The notes under the pieces: model-generated
Databases searched by the model: none
What the model was told of the DNA's origin: nothing
What the model saw: the letters and a program-made list of their open reading frames with translations, nothing else
Part shown: positions 45,273 to 56,799 of the stretch, piece after piece
How positions within the stretch are numbered: the stretch's first letter is position 1
How the letters are laid out: each line of letters starts with the position of its first letter
Translations under genes and position numbers: made by a program
Source of the DNA: Epiperipatus broadwayi
Lineage: Eukaryota; Onychophora; Udeonychophora; Euonychophora; Peripatidae
Direction of reading: 5' to 3'
Assembly: GCA_028023455.1 (NCBI GenBank)
Contig: JAQFVV010012573.1
Span: forward strand, 1,856,815-1,920,814
Length of the DNA stretch: 64,000 nt

Positions 45273-45605
45273 CAAAACTCTCCATACAGTAGTGCCACTC
45301 AGTTTGAGTCAGAGTAATCACTGGATGCCAGAAGGCTTTGCATAAAATCCCTATCTAGTACCTAATCATTCAATATCCCCAGGCTAGTTTCTGGCTTGTG
45401 GCCTACATCAGTGAGGAGTCTTGGATCTGAAAGCACTGCACCTAGATCTTAAAATGTAATGCAACTCTCCACAGCCATATTTTATCTCTACTAAACTACA
45501 AAACTATGAGAATAAAATTGAAAACACAATAATATTTTCAAGCATTCTGGTATCCATTGATTACTCTGGCTTGCACTGAGTGGCACTACTCTATAGAGAG
45601 TTTTG
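45273..45605 (-). mobile_element. Hammerhead element HHE-2 with inverted ends
   Basis: The ends are inverted repeats: 45273-45333 (AAAACTCTCCATACAGTAGT, then GCCACTCAG) and 45546-45605 (its mirror, with CACTGAGTGGCACTACTC). Inside, on the minus strand, is a nearly canonical hammerhead (45371-45421). The layout is that of the other hammerhead elements, a unit with one inverted partial copy of its end. It directly abuts the end of the RTE fragment, suggesting insertion into that LINE. No ORF. Confidence 0.65.
45371..45421 (-). ncRNA. Hammerhead ribozyme, HHE-2 (near-canonical)
   Basis: Minus strand: UCCUCA, core CUGAUGU, stem II GGC/GCC with loop CACAA, A, GAAA, stem III region ACUAGC, C, UGGGGA. 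Stem I (UCCUCA with UGGGGA) is the same as in HHE-1. The changes from canonical are A9 to U and U16.1 to C; the copy at 29.8 kb keeps the palindrome ACUAGU. Probably inactivated recently. Confidence 0.6.
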
Positions 45606-46179
45606 TCTGTTTTAATAACAGTTAAGAGCAAGCATGAAAATACTATATTGTATTACTTACAATTTTCTCCTTAGTTGGTGTAAATCAATTATAAACAGTG
45701 TAATTTAAGATTGTAAAGCTAATTTTCAGGGGGAAATATTTTTTAAATTATTTATAATTGCTCTAAGCATTAGGTCTCTTAGGCTGTAAGCTTTCTTTGA
45801 TTTAATAAACAATCCAAAATTTATAACTAATCTATAATTTCTTGAAGAAATATTTGTTGTTGGAGCAACCTTTGTGATTTGCATGCATTATTGTTGTAAT
45901 CAGCATAATTATTTTTTTTATAATTAAAACATATAAACCTGTCTTTAATTAAATACCACATTACAGGCAAAATGGTCCTAAATCTTTGGAAAAAAAAACA
46001 TTATTTATTTTGTTAGACAACTGTTATGTGAACCATACTTTTAAATTTTAGTTTTTTCTTTTATCTTTTAGTTAGTTGCAAGAAAAAGTTTGAAAAAGTT
46101 TAAATGTCTATCTAGATTATATTTAAATCATTTCTACCAATAATGATTCTATAATAACTACTTTTATAATTTCTTTATC

Positions 46180-46330
46180 TCTCTCTATATATGTAAACAA
46201 AGGGAGTAAATCACACTCCCACATATTATAAATTGGTATCATTCTAAATTGAAAAAAGGATCAGGAATAGAATAAATCTCCATATTAAAAATAGCTGTGA
46301 CGTTTATAAGCATATCTTTGTCAACATTGT
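46180..46330 (+). repeat. Direct relative of the 46.4-kb palindrome arm
   Basis: ATGTAAACAAAGGGAGTAAA, ATTATAAATTGGTATCATTC, ATCAGGAATAGAATAAAT and ACGTTTATAA follow the order of the left arm at 46495-46615. It is a separate diverged copy about 310 bases upstream. Confidence 0.5.
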
Positions 46331-46429
46331 TGGTTACTCAGAATAAAATTAATTTATTAACCAGATAAAAAATGCCACTTAAGAGTGATTAAACTCATAA
46401 TCATTTATATAAAGCTGGGGACAACATCT

Positions 46430-46777
46430 CACTTACTGTAATAATTAAATAAAATTTAATATGTAAACTTTAAATTAAACATAGCTCAATGTATATGTAA
46501 TCAAAGGGAATAAATAATCCTCTCCCAAGCTATAAATTAAAAGCACTCCAAATGTTGAACAAAGGTTCAAGAATAAAATAAATCCATCCATTCTTGGGTT
46601 GATGTTTATAAACAATAGGTGGATTCATTCTATTCTTGATATTTTTTTTCAACATTTAGAATGCTTTTAATTCATAATCTTGGAGAGGGTGATTTACTTT
46701 CTTTGTTTACACATACATTGAGCTATGTTTAAATTAAAGTTTACATATTAAATCTTATTTAATTATTACATTCAGTG
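46430..46777. mobile_element. Palindromic MITE-like element, ~155-bp arms
   Basis: Arms 46430-46589 and 46613-46777 mirror each other: ATGTAAACTTTAAATTAAAC and AACATAGCTCAATGTA against TACATTGAGCTATGTTTAAA; CCTCTCCCAAG against CTTGGAGAGG; AAATGTTGAA against TTCAACATTT. A 23-base spacer (TTCTTGGGTTGATGTTTATAAAC) sits in the middle. No ORF. A related single arm lies just upstream, so the palindrome may have formed from two inverted copies. Confidence 0.6.
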
Positions 46778-47954
46778 TATTAAAAGTAATATGCTGTCTA
46801 CAGCCTTGCATAAAATGATAAACTAGACCCATGAAAAGCTTTTCTACAATCAGTTGTGACAGATTTAGTTAAGTTTTAAGCTATTATTATATATTAATTT
46901 TAAATGTCTAAACTAAATATTATATATAGCATGAAAATATAACAAGTAAGGTAATTTTACGATTTATAAGTGCATTGTATCTTTTTCTGAAATCAAGTCA
47001 GTAAGCCAATCACAAATACCACTTAAGAAGTATTGATATTTAATTATTATCTCACTATCACTAACAGAAGTACAATTTCTCTCTATCTGTATAAAACCAT
47101 CTCCTCCTAAGGCACTTAGAATTTACAAGAATTAAAATATATTTCTTGTCTATAATGAAATGTTTTGATGAAACAATTGTTTTTGAATTACAACACAAAA
47201 AAATAACATTGATAAACATGAAAGTAATTATTACTACTGTAGAAGACATGTATGTAGGAAAGTCATCTGCTACAGGCCTTAAATATAACTTTTTGATAGA
47301 TTATATTAATATATCAACACAATTGGAAAAACCTTTGTACCTTCAACAGCAATTTAAATTTTTTTATTTCCATCATTATTTCTTTTTGATTATGATACTA
47401 AGAAAAAAGAATAGTCTTAAAATAGAAGAAAAACATTTTTTATAGAATGAGGTTTTTAATGATAAAAATTAAACAATCTCCATAGCTGAAGGCAATTAAT
47501 AAAAATTCATTAGGAAACATTTGGCATTATGATCAAAAGTTTTCAGATGTTGCTGGCTGAATTGATAAGATGGCATGTGAAAGGTGCTGCTAAAAAACAG
47601 GATCTAAAAACTTTTTTGGCATAAAATTTGTGATCTCTATATTAATCATTAAACATCTTATACATCTAAAACTATTTGCATTCAAATGAGACATCTCATA
47701 TAATTTACCAAAATATTACTGATGTAAAATTATTCTTTTTTAATATACATACATACACTTATCCAGAATTGCACACATTTAAAAGTTCACCCATGTTGAA
47801 TTAAAATGATAATTTATTTTCAAACATTCAAAAACTATTTGAGTTAAAATTGCTGGTGCTTGTCTTATAGATAAAGATGCCATTGTATGGCGCTGTTTTC
47901 ATGTTAAAATTATAAAATATGACCATTCCTGGGCCGTTGATTATAATGATTTTG
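46778..47954. other. AT-rich stretch, nothing recognised
   Basis: The open frames 47061-47249 (minus) and 47146-47445 (plus) overlap in antisense and neither shows a recognisable motif. Confidence 0.45.
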
Positions 47955-48085
47955 CTGTGCTTTTTTGTAATGCGAAAATAAAAACAAAACAAAATCGTTT
48001 TTTATAAATATTATTTTTATTAACATATACAATTTAAATGATAATAATAAATGTAAAATAAAATCAAATTACAATTTGATTCGTG

Positions 48086-48235
48086 TTTTTTCTATCGTAT
48101 ATTTTTTTAATTGTGTTACGGCTTTTTTTTATCAATTTTCTATCAGATATTTTTTTACTTGTGTTATGGCTTTTTTTTTTATCAATTTTCTATCAGATAT
48201 TTTTTGAATTGTGTTACAACTTTTTTTGTTGTTGT
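48086..48235. repeat. Minisatellite, three ~49-bp units
   Basis: Units begin TTTTCTATC near 48088, 48136 and 48186, each continuing with ATATTTTTT, TTGTGTTA and a T-rich run ending ATCAA. Units differ by a few substitutions. Confidence 0.75.
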
Positions 48236-48397
48236 TGTTTAACTAAAAAATAATAATCGTAATAAAAAGTAAAATTTCTTAGTCTATTTTTTATTTTTTT
48301 ATTTTTCGTTTTACATTTTTTTTTTTTTTACAGACAAAGAAATATTACAGCTATTTTTTACTTCAAACTGAATGACAATAAAAAGTAAAAGTTGTTA

Positions 48398-48474
48398 CGG
48401 TTAGTTTTAGGGTTAGTTTTAGGGTTAGGTTTAGGGTTAGTTTTAGGGTTAGGGTTAGTTTTAGGGTTAGGGTT
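48398..48474 (+). repeat. Interstitial telomere-like repeat block
   Basis: About 77 bases built from TTAGGG, TTTAGGG and TTTTAGGG units (for example GGTTAGTTTTAGGGTTAG). The matching minus-strand frame reads LTLKLTLTLK, a repeat artefact and not a protein. The block is flanked by a short repeated sequence, TTGTAATGC-AAAATAAAAA, at 47969-47990 and 48482-48503. Confidence 0.85.
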
Positions 48475-48519
48475 CTGTTGTTTGTAATGCTAAAATAAAA
48501 AAATTCAAAATTGTAACCA

Positions 48520-51500
48520 TACTCGGACAAAATAAAGAAACTCAAACTTTTTTTAAACAACAACAAACACATATGAATGTCTTCTTTATTTATTAAACAT
48601 GTTTATAGTATTTGCTTTTTATGAAATTTACAAAAAATCATGTATATTTGTATTTTTCTTACTGGATATTTTTTTGGTACCGCTCTTTTTTACTTCTTTG
48701 TCTTGTGGAATGTTACGAACAGTACCAGTACATTACTTGACACGTTACCTAATTGCAAATCACTAAAAACATAGATATTTAACATTTTCCCAATTAAAAC
48801 TTCAATACAGTATGTTGTAAAAAGTCTTAGAATTATTACTTTAAAAAATCTAAACATTTCAATACTTTAAAAAAAAAAAAAATCCAATGAAAACATCATT
48901 TCCATCCAATTCAAATACAAACTCTCTTATCAAGCCATAAATATTTTATAAACTGTGCAAATTTGGAAAATGTATTTGCTGCGATGTGACATACATGCTG
49001 TACTGCAATGCGACATAGCAGCCTGCATTCTGTAGCACAACAAAAAAGTTGTATTATAGAAATATGTGGGTTTGAACATGTCGGCTGCGGAAACAACATT
49101 TTTATGTGTTTTAGCATGAAAACCATGCCATAGAGTGGCGTCTTTAGCTATAAGATGAGTATGAAATTGCTAAAGTAATTTTTTTATCTGAAATTGACAA
49201 AACTTACAACTTGAAAACATCACTAAAAACTATATATACATTTTTATTTTGATTATACAAATAAGATGCACTCATCATGAACTTTCACTTGTTATTCTTA
49301 TTATTCTACTTTTTCCAGTCTTTTTGGATCTTCTTATCAGATAATTAAAAAGAAATCATTCAAAATATGATTATAAGATACATTTAGTATATAGCTTTAT
49401 ATACATCATGTTTTTTCTGTCTCCTGAGATATTATTGGACTTCACAGTCATTAATGTTTTTGAAAACTTTTAAATTGTTATGATTTTGTCGACCAATTTC
49501 TTATCCATATTTTGTATACAAAGCAATTTATATAATTTAAATTATTATTGATAATCAAAAATATAATTCAGTAAATAACTGCGAATTAAGAATAAAATAT
49601 TTTGTAAAGGCTTTCATTATTTATCTATAATTAAAATACTAAATGTTTGTCTTGTAACCAATTTTTATTAAGAATGATTAACTTGAATTTTTATATATAA
49701 TTTTATACTAATGCTATGATTAATTATTGTCATGCATTCTATTTTATTATTTATTGTATTTTTCTTGTTTTGTATTCTAATTTAATATTTGTTTAGTGCA
49801 GTTAGATTTAATATTTTTGAAAATATCAGTTTTGTTTATTTGTCAAATAAATATTGTATTAAATAAATCAATAAAAGCTTTGTGTCGAGATTTAATTGAT
49901 ATATTAAGTAAACGACATAGATAGAAGAGTTTATAGAATATTACATAGAAGAAGCTCTAGAAAAAATGTCAGTGGTAAAGTTTTCTAAATACATTGTTGG
50001 AAGTCTAAAAAGTTAGTATTCGATTTGCTTTGGCCAAAAATCAGTGTTGTATATATTGGAGCTGTGCATTACCACAAGAATGATGTGAAATAATTAAGAA
50101 TCATTCTCAGAAAAGTTAGAATGAATCTAAATTATATCAGTTCAAAAAAAATTGGCAGTTGGCAAGAAATTTGAAAAGATATGCTGTAAAAAGATGTTGG
50201 TAGCTACTGTAGTAAATGCCATAAAATATAATGACTTTTGAAAAAAAGAATAAAGAATATAATACCATTTTTGAAAAAATTCTCACATTTATTTTCTTTT
50301 ACACTAGGATCATTCTTTTATACTTTTAGATAGTTGAATTAACTGCACTAATATTTCAAAGAACAGAATTATATATACTTGATTATATTTTTTTCTGAAC
50401 AGCAATTCTCTAGGTAATTGTTATATTAAAAAGCAGTATATTGTGAAATCATCATATTTTATTTCAGTGGAGTTGACTAAAATCCTTATTAATAACATCA
50501 TTATACACTAAGAATTGTTTTTGAAGCCTAGTTTACTAAAATACTTCTTAGGAATCATTCATCATAGTTTTTCAGTGGCTAACGATTTTAGTGATAAATT
50601 ATTGAAAATATCTCTATATTATTTAATAGTTATACTCTCTTCAAACTAAAATTCATTAAATTTAGATTAATTATATTATAGTAAATCAAAACAAGATATT
50701 GTGAAAGTGATGTCATATTAAATAAATAATCAAATATTAAGCTTTTATTCAGGTAATTATTTCAGATACATAATAATATTGAAAAAAAAAAAAATCTTAT
50801 AATCTGTCATATGTGAAAAGTTGAAATTACTGTGTAAATTATAAGATTAAAAACACATGATAAGAAACCTTGATAGATAAAGCAAAATGACAAAAATAAG
50901 TGATTGCCTTTCAATTAATACCAATTGATTTATACTTATAACATTCACTTTTTTACTGGACTTCAAAATTATTTAAATAATATTGAGTAATCAATGGATG
51001 CTGGATAGTAATGTTTTATTTACATTAACAGACTAGTGTCTAACTATTGACTATCTTCAATGAAGACTTGCTCTCACACACCAGCCTGCAGTCAAAAATT
51101 AATTCTGAGAATTTGGATAAGTAGGCTAAATATTCCTTTTCAAAACACATGTTCAGTGTGATCAAAGAAAATTATGTGATAGTTTTACTCAATGCCTTCA
51201 TAATTTGAATTTACAGAGGGAAAAAGCAATAGAAGAAAAACATAAATGGTAAAAATAAAGAACATTAGTATTTGGTGTTTATACAAAAAAAAAATCAAAT
51301 AAACCAACATCTATTTTGTAACAGAAATTATTAAAATACTTAGTAACTAGTTTATAACTCACTTTAAAACTTTAAATGTTTAAAAACTATAAAATGCAAA
51401 GTTAATAGCAACAAAATAATATAAAGATTGATATTTGTCAGATAAAAGGAATCTTATCTTAAATCTCTTCAATACATCACAGACAAAAATTGTTCTTATA

Positions 51501-53024
51501 TCAATTAATGATCAAACTTGAAAATGATTTACTTAATATTAAAATAAAAATGTAACCAATATCTAACATGGTTTAAATAAAAGTTGAAGAAACTAACTGC
51601 TTCTGAAGTAGTGTTAAACCTCATTGTTTGTTAATTAAGGCTTAAATGTTTGCAAAAAAAATGCAGATTAATAATGAATGCATCTCTCATTAATAATATT
51701 ATAGAAAAACTAAAATAATTATAATTTGTGGGGGAAAAAATTGAACTTAGTATAAAATGTAGAACACATATAATAGTAATGAAATTAATACTCTTTTGAT
51801 CTCTTATGATTTAAAAAAATTGAAATAATTTTTAAAATGAAGTTTATAAAAACGGACGTTAAAATGATGAAAACCAATTTGAAAACATATTAGGACAATC
51901 ACTATAGGTACCAGTCTTAATTAAAAAAAAAATTATAAGGCTTAAGTAAACTCTTGTATATAGCCTTTAACAGTAAAAAACAAAATTATAACATAGGGAC
52001 AAAAATATCTTAATTTGAACAGTTTAAATTGAAGGAATGCTCAAAATATATATACATATGATTATATATAGCACAAATATTTAAACTGTAATGAAATAAA
52101 GTTATATTTCACAACAGTGATAAAGATGTACAATATCGAAATCCTGGCTTATGAAACCAACAATATTGAGTAAAATAGTTGTGAAGCACAGATGAATCTG
52201 AGGCCAATCATGGTTTGAATTTGGAATTATCACTAAGATTTTATAATCATCTAATTATTTAGAAATTATGGTTATTTTACAAAGAATAGCAAGTATAAAT
52301 ATTTGATTCTCAAGTAATTTTTTAAAGAGGGCTAAAATCATTAAAATAATTTAAAACAAAAGCACTCAAATTGTTAAAATATTGAAAACACAAGGGAGTT
52401 TCCAAAATATGTTTAGGTGATTTTAATCTATACCAAAAATTCTTTAAAAATAATGAGACTTTTATAATGTTTAAATTTTATCTTATCTCTATGTAAATGA
52501 AGAATGTAAAAACGAGGCTTCACAATAATATATATATATAAAATCAAAGGGCAAATGTTTTTGATTTCAAATATATTCAAAGAATTAAATAATTTATAAT
52601 GTTAGGTAAATGTAACAATGAATTAAGCCTGACATGTGACTGAAGTTTGTCTTAGTAAGTGGGAATATGTAGAATAATACAAATATGAATTAAGTTAATA
52701 AGAAACTATTCACATTTTATTTATAAGAATTTAAATAAAGAAACATAAGTTTGTTAAATTTTAATAACTTGGATTATTTATAAAATGATGATTCATAATG
52801 TTTACATACAAACAAATTAAAATAAATATTAATTATACATCACAATCCAAATGGGTGCTGAGGAAAGAGAAACCAACCAAAAGAATATAATAAATTACTC
52901 CTTTAGTCTGATTAAATTCAGCAATCATTAAATCTTTGGTTTGTTTCACTGCAAAATACATATAAATATGTAAAATTGAATTTCAAAAATCTTACACTTT
53001 TCACTTTTCAGCAAAAAACTTTTA
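48520..53024. other. AT-rich stretch without recognisable genes
   Basis: Includes short frames such as 48911-49126 (minus), whose cysteines and histidines do not form a spaced motif I can name. No RNA gene, mobile element or repeat relative supported. Confidence 0.45.
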
Positions 53025-53075
53025 TTATTGATTACGGTTTCAACTGTACCATGCAGTCTTCATCAGATCTTATCC
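53025..53075 (-). ncRNA. Hammerhead-like motif with intact core strands
   Basis: Minus strand: GAU, CUGAUGA, stem II GACUG/CAGUU with loop CAUGGUA, GAAA, CCGUA, then AUC. Both conserved strands are exact and stem II forms five pairs; GAU/AUC gives a three-pair stem I. Stem III (ACCGU) is short and one base from a palindrome. It sits outside any element I could delimit. Confidence 0.4.
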
Positions 53076-53399
53076 TCTTCTTTTAACCTTCTCTATCCAT
53101 TTTACTCTAGTAAACTAATTGTCTATACACTCTTTCAAACATACTATGGATATGTATGTGCACATAAATAAATAAAATTATGCTCAAGACTTTTTAAATT
53201 ACCCTGACTTGGTAACAACTCTTTAGCAGCTCTAAATATTAAAATAAATACATGCATAGTAATAATGATAAAAATTATTAAGTTCTTTATTATTATTGAG
53301 TTGGATCCAAATTTTTTCTTTTAAACTTCCTCTGAAAGATTCTTTGTGTCAAAATCTTTGGGAGTAATGAAATTTGACATTAGAAGTGATCAAATTTAT

Positions 53400-53810
53400 G
53401 TTAAGGCTGTGATTTAATCTTGATGAGATTTGACTGTCCTTGTGGTTTTAGTAAGATGATGTAATACTTTCAAGAAATTCACAACTGGATAATCTGCAGA
53501 GAAATCAACAGTTACTCCCTAGGGATTTCTTTTTCAGTAACAGTAGAGTTGTTTTTAATTCTAAATGGAACAACTTTCTTTGATTCTAATTTCTCAAAGA
53601 AATTTTACTTATAGGATTGTTATTCAGATGACATTAATTTTGCTGGGTAGAGATGGAATCTCAACAACTGTATAGGCATAACTTTAGAAAAGAGTCAGGT
53701 GACTAGACTCTGTTCTACCTTTGGAGCCTTTAAGCCACAAATGTTGAAGTTTAGACCACTAGAGTGAGTTATGTGAAATAAAACATCCAAATTTATAGCC
53801 GCAGATTCAA
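53400..53810 (+). pseudogene. Coding-like remnant of unknown origin
   Basis: With a few stops, one plus-strand frame reads protein-like for about 130 codons: RFDCPCGFSKM, EIHNWIICREINS, TVELFLILNGTTFFDS, DCYSDDINFAG, and CSTFGAFKPQMLKFRP. Composition is more even than the surroundings. I do not recognise the family. It could be a transposon-derived protein; it precedes no visible element end. Confidence 0.25.
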
Positions 53811-55186
53811 CAGTAAGTGATGTTTTTAATTCTATTTATATCTTATTAGCAAATATTTATATTATATTTTCACACACAGTTATTGTTGTAGGTATTTTAG
53901 AAAAAGTCACATCATATTATTTACATTATTTGATTACTTTTATATAAATCTTGTAAATGAATACTTACAACTTCTGGGATTAACTGAAAATATTTTTGAT
54001 AAAATAAATAATTTTACATGAAATAAAATGAATATTTAATATAGCAAATGCCTAAACATGTGTATGTTTTTTTATTCACACATACAGAACTAACATAATT
54101 TATATTGAATATAATTTGAATTTTGAATAAGTTTTCTCTTGATATTTATTTAAAATTAATGAAGCTTTAAGATAAACTTTCCAAATTAATTATACACTAA
54201 TTAGTTAATAAATAAATAAAAATTTGAATAAACAGATAAATCAATTCACATATAAAATAATGCACTGAAACATATAACTATTTTTTTGTTAGTTGAATCG
54301 AAAATTAGGTATATTATTACACCCTCTCTTACTTGGAAAAGAAATAAATGTTTTATTTCTTTAGCAGAATATACTATAACTTAAGCCTTTTTCTTTTCAG
54401 TGAATTTCCCTATTAACATTACTTCTATTTTTTCTACTTTCTTTATTTCTTATGTGACATTTCTTTAACAATAATTAATTGACAAAATATTATATATATA
54501 TATAAAATTCATCAAATTGAAAACAGAACTATTTTTTTCAATTAATATGTATTTTCGTAATGAATGCTCACATTATTTTCTTTTATCTGAGTTAGTCATT
54601 TATTTCCTCATTATTTATTTTAATTAAATAATCTAACAATTAAACTGCCTTAATGCATGACAATAATACAATTTACTGATTAAATTTGAACAAATCTAAC
54701 CTGAATAAACTGTGTTAATTCATGGTGTTATCATAGATATAAGGCTTATTGAATTATAATATCATTTCATCATAATCAAAATTTTAGATATGCAATTATG
54801 TACCTTTGAACTAATGATTAATTATTAAGAAAACCTCCTAATTCCAAATTTAATTCTTACCAGATATTTTAAAAGATATATTGCGGATAATAAAAATTAA
54901 ACAAATGTAGATTGATATAATTATCCTTTAATTCATCTTTAAAATATAAATTTTATAATACCAGATGAAATTATCATCCTGAATCATTGGTCCTAATTCT
55001 CCAACCATACAATTTTATATCATTTTCTCTTTTAATTTCATTTTACTATGGTATTTGTAAAACAGAACATTGAGATAATCAAAATGGCATGACTTTTTAT
55101 TTTTATTCTTACCTTGTCACTTGTTCACTAACAAATCTTCTAAGTTCCAAATAAAGCTGATATCATCACCCAAAACTTTATAGCTA

Positions 55187-55289
55187 GTCAAGCATCGTTA
55201 GCCGAGAGGTCATCGCACCTGCCTTGCAAGCAAGTAGTTGGTTGCAGACGGGTGTGGGTTCGCGTCCCGGCCGATGCTATGACACATGA
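55187..55289 (+). mobile_element. tRNA-derived SINE (family S) with 15-bp target duplication
   Basis: Flanked by AAAACTTTATAGCTA at 55172-55186 and 55290-55304, a perfect target duplication, so insertion was recent. A-box-like TTAGCCGAGAGG and B-box-like GGGTTCGCGTCCC (55257-55269) are well kept. The ends GTCAAGCATCG (55187-55197) and CGATGCTATGAC (55272-55283) pair, within which AGCATCG/CGATGCT is a perfect seven-pair acceptor stem. A long region between anticodon-like and B-box parts suggests descent from a tRNA with a long variable arm (Leu or Ser type). Much richer in GC than its surroundings. It needs a LINE or PLE partner for movement. Confidence 0.85.
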
Positions 55290-55610
55290 AAAACTTTATA
55301 GCTATATCAGTATCTATTCACCATCCTTGCAGTATTTAAAGAGTAAGGTCAGCCTCCAAAACTTATGTTAATGCTGATAAAACATTCTGTGCTGGCTGAG
55401 CTATCATTAAGAAACAAAATAATAAGAATTAAATCTATTCATCAAGTTTTGCTGATTGAATAATTCTTTGTAATTATGCCTGTTCATACAAAAACCTTTT
55501 TTGTTGAACTTAATAAGATGCAAATAGTTCTCACTAACTCAGGGTTCAAAATAATCTATATTTTTCTTTGCATCTTATATTTCTACCTCATCAGTCATAT
55601 TTTTACTAGT

Positions 55611-56790
55611 TCATGATTTGGAATATTCCATTCTATTTTCAACTTCAAAATTACCAATTTTCACATATTCTATTTTTTTTTCATCATTATTAACTATACT
55701 GGCATGTAGTTTTTGTTTCTTGGATATAACTAAATGTATAGTTATTAAAGACTGCCCAATTTCCTTTACATTAGTTCCATTACTAGTTTGCACTTTTCTA
55801 CATCATGTAAATTCAACTTTTGATTCATTATAGACTTTAGACAACTCATGGTGGAAGTTTTCAAGCCTAATCTTTAGCATGTTTTGAGATTCTTTATTAC
55901 CTCTTTCTATTTCATCTAATCTGTGATTAAATTCAAGTTTTTACCTTTCTTTTTTAGTTGTTAGTTTAGCCTTTATGGCTTGAAGTCCTGGCATTTTGTG
56001 ACTCAGGTCAATTTCTATGCATCACAAAATGTTTTCATACTCCTTTCCTGCCATCTGTTTAAACTCATGGTCAATATTCTTATAATTATTCATCTCATTA
56101 ATTTAAACATTGATTTCATTTATCCTTTGATACATCCCTTGGAGCCTACCTGAAATAGTGTTAGATACTGTTTATATCTTTTCTTGGATTTTCTCTTTGT
56201 TATTATTAAGCATCTTATTACTTATCAGCAAACAATTATATTGGGAAAACTTATTCTTTTTTTTTTCTAAACTTCAATAATATATATATAATTTTTGTTT
56301 CTCATTCCTTACACCATATCTGAAATGAATACTTCATATTGATTTTAAAGTTTTTGAATTCTCCTCTTAGAGCTTAATTGTCCTTCATGACTTGTCTCTG
56401 AAAGGTTTTGCATTCTTCTTGGGACGTTTTTAGCTTCTTATCAATTTTCTGGATTTCTACCTTCATCTCTTGCCTCAATTCTTGTAGCTTTCTTTTAAAG
56501 TTAAGGATTTGATCTTCTCAGTTCAAACCTCTTCCAATCTACACTTGACAATTTCTAGTTCCTTAAATTGAACCTCTAGTTTAGCTTTTAAATTTTTCAA
56601 ATTACTTTGCAATTATTTTGCATCTTGGTTTTTAATTCTAAATTATTTCCTAACTTTGCTTTTAACTTTTCAGAATTATCTTATAACCTGGCTTCTATCA
56701 CTTTTAATATGTTAATAATTTCCTGGAAACTGAGGTTGGACCCATCCAATACATCTGGGTTAGTATTATCCCTAATGTTAAGTTATTAGT
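55611..56790 (-). pseudogene. Remnant of a coiled-coil protein
   Basis: The minus strand reads, across frames, as a long K/E/Q-rich helical sequence: LQELRQEMKVEIQKIDKKLK, EECKTFQRQVMKDN, NNYKNIDHEFKQMAGKEYEN, RLDEIERGNKESQNMLKIRL, then a last piece (55611-55793) with QTSNGTNVKEIGQSL and KKIEYVKIGNFEVENR. Heptad-like spacing of L and I suggests a coiled coil, as in ORF1 or gag-like proteins of retroelements, but there is no zinc knuckle or RT next to it. Stops are frequent. Confidence 0.4.
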
Positions 56791-56799
56791 ATAACTAAA

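Noticed and set aside
48363-48572. Minus-strand ORF with LTLKLTLTLK repeats
   Set aside because: It is the translation of telomere-like repeats, not a protein.
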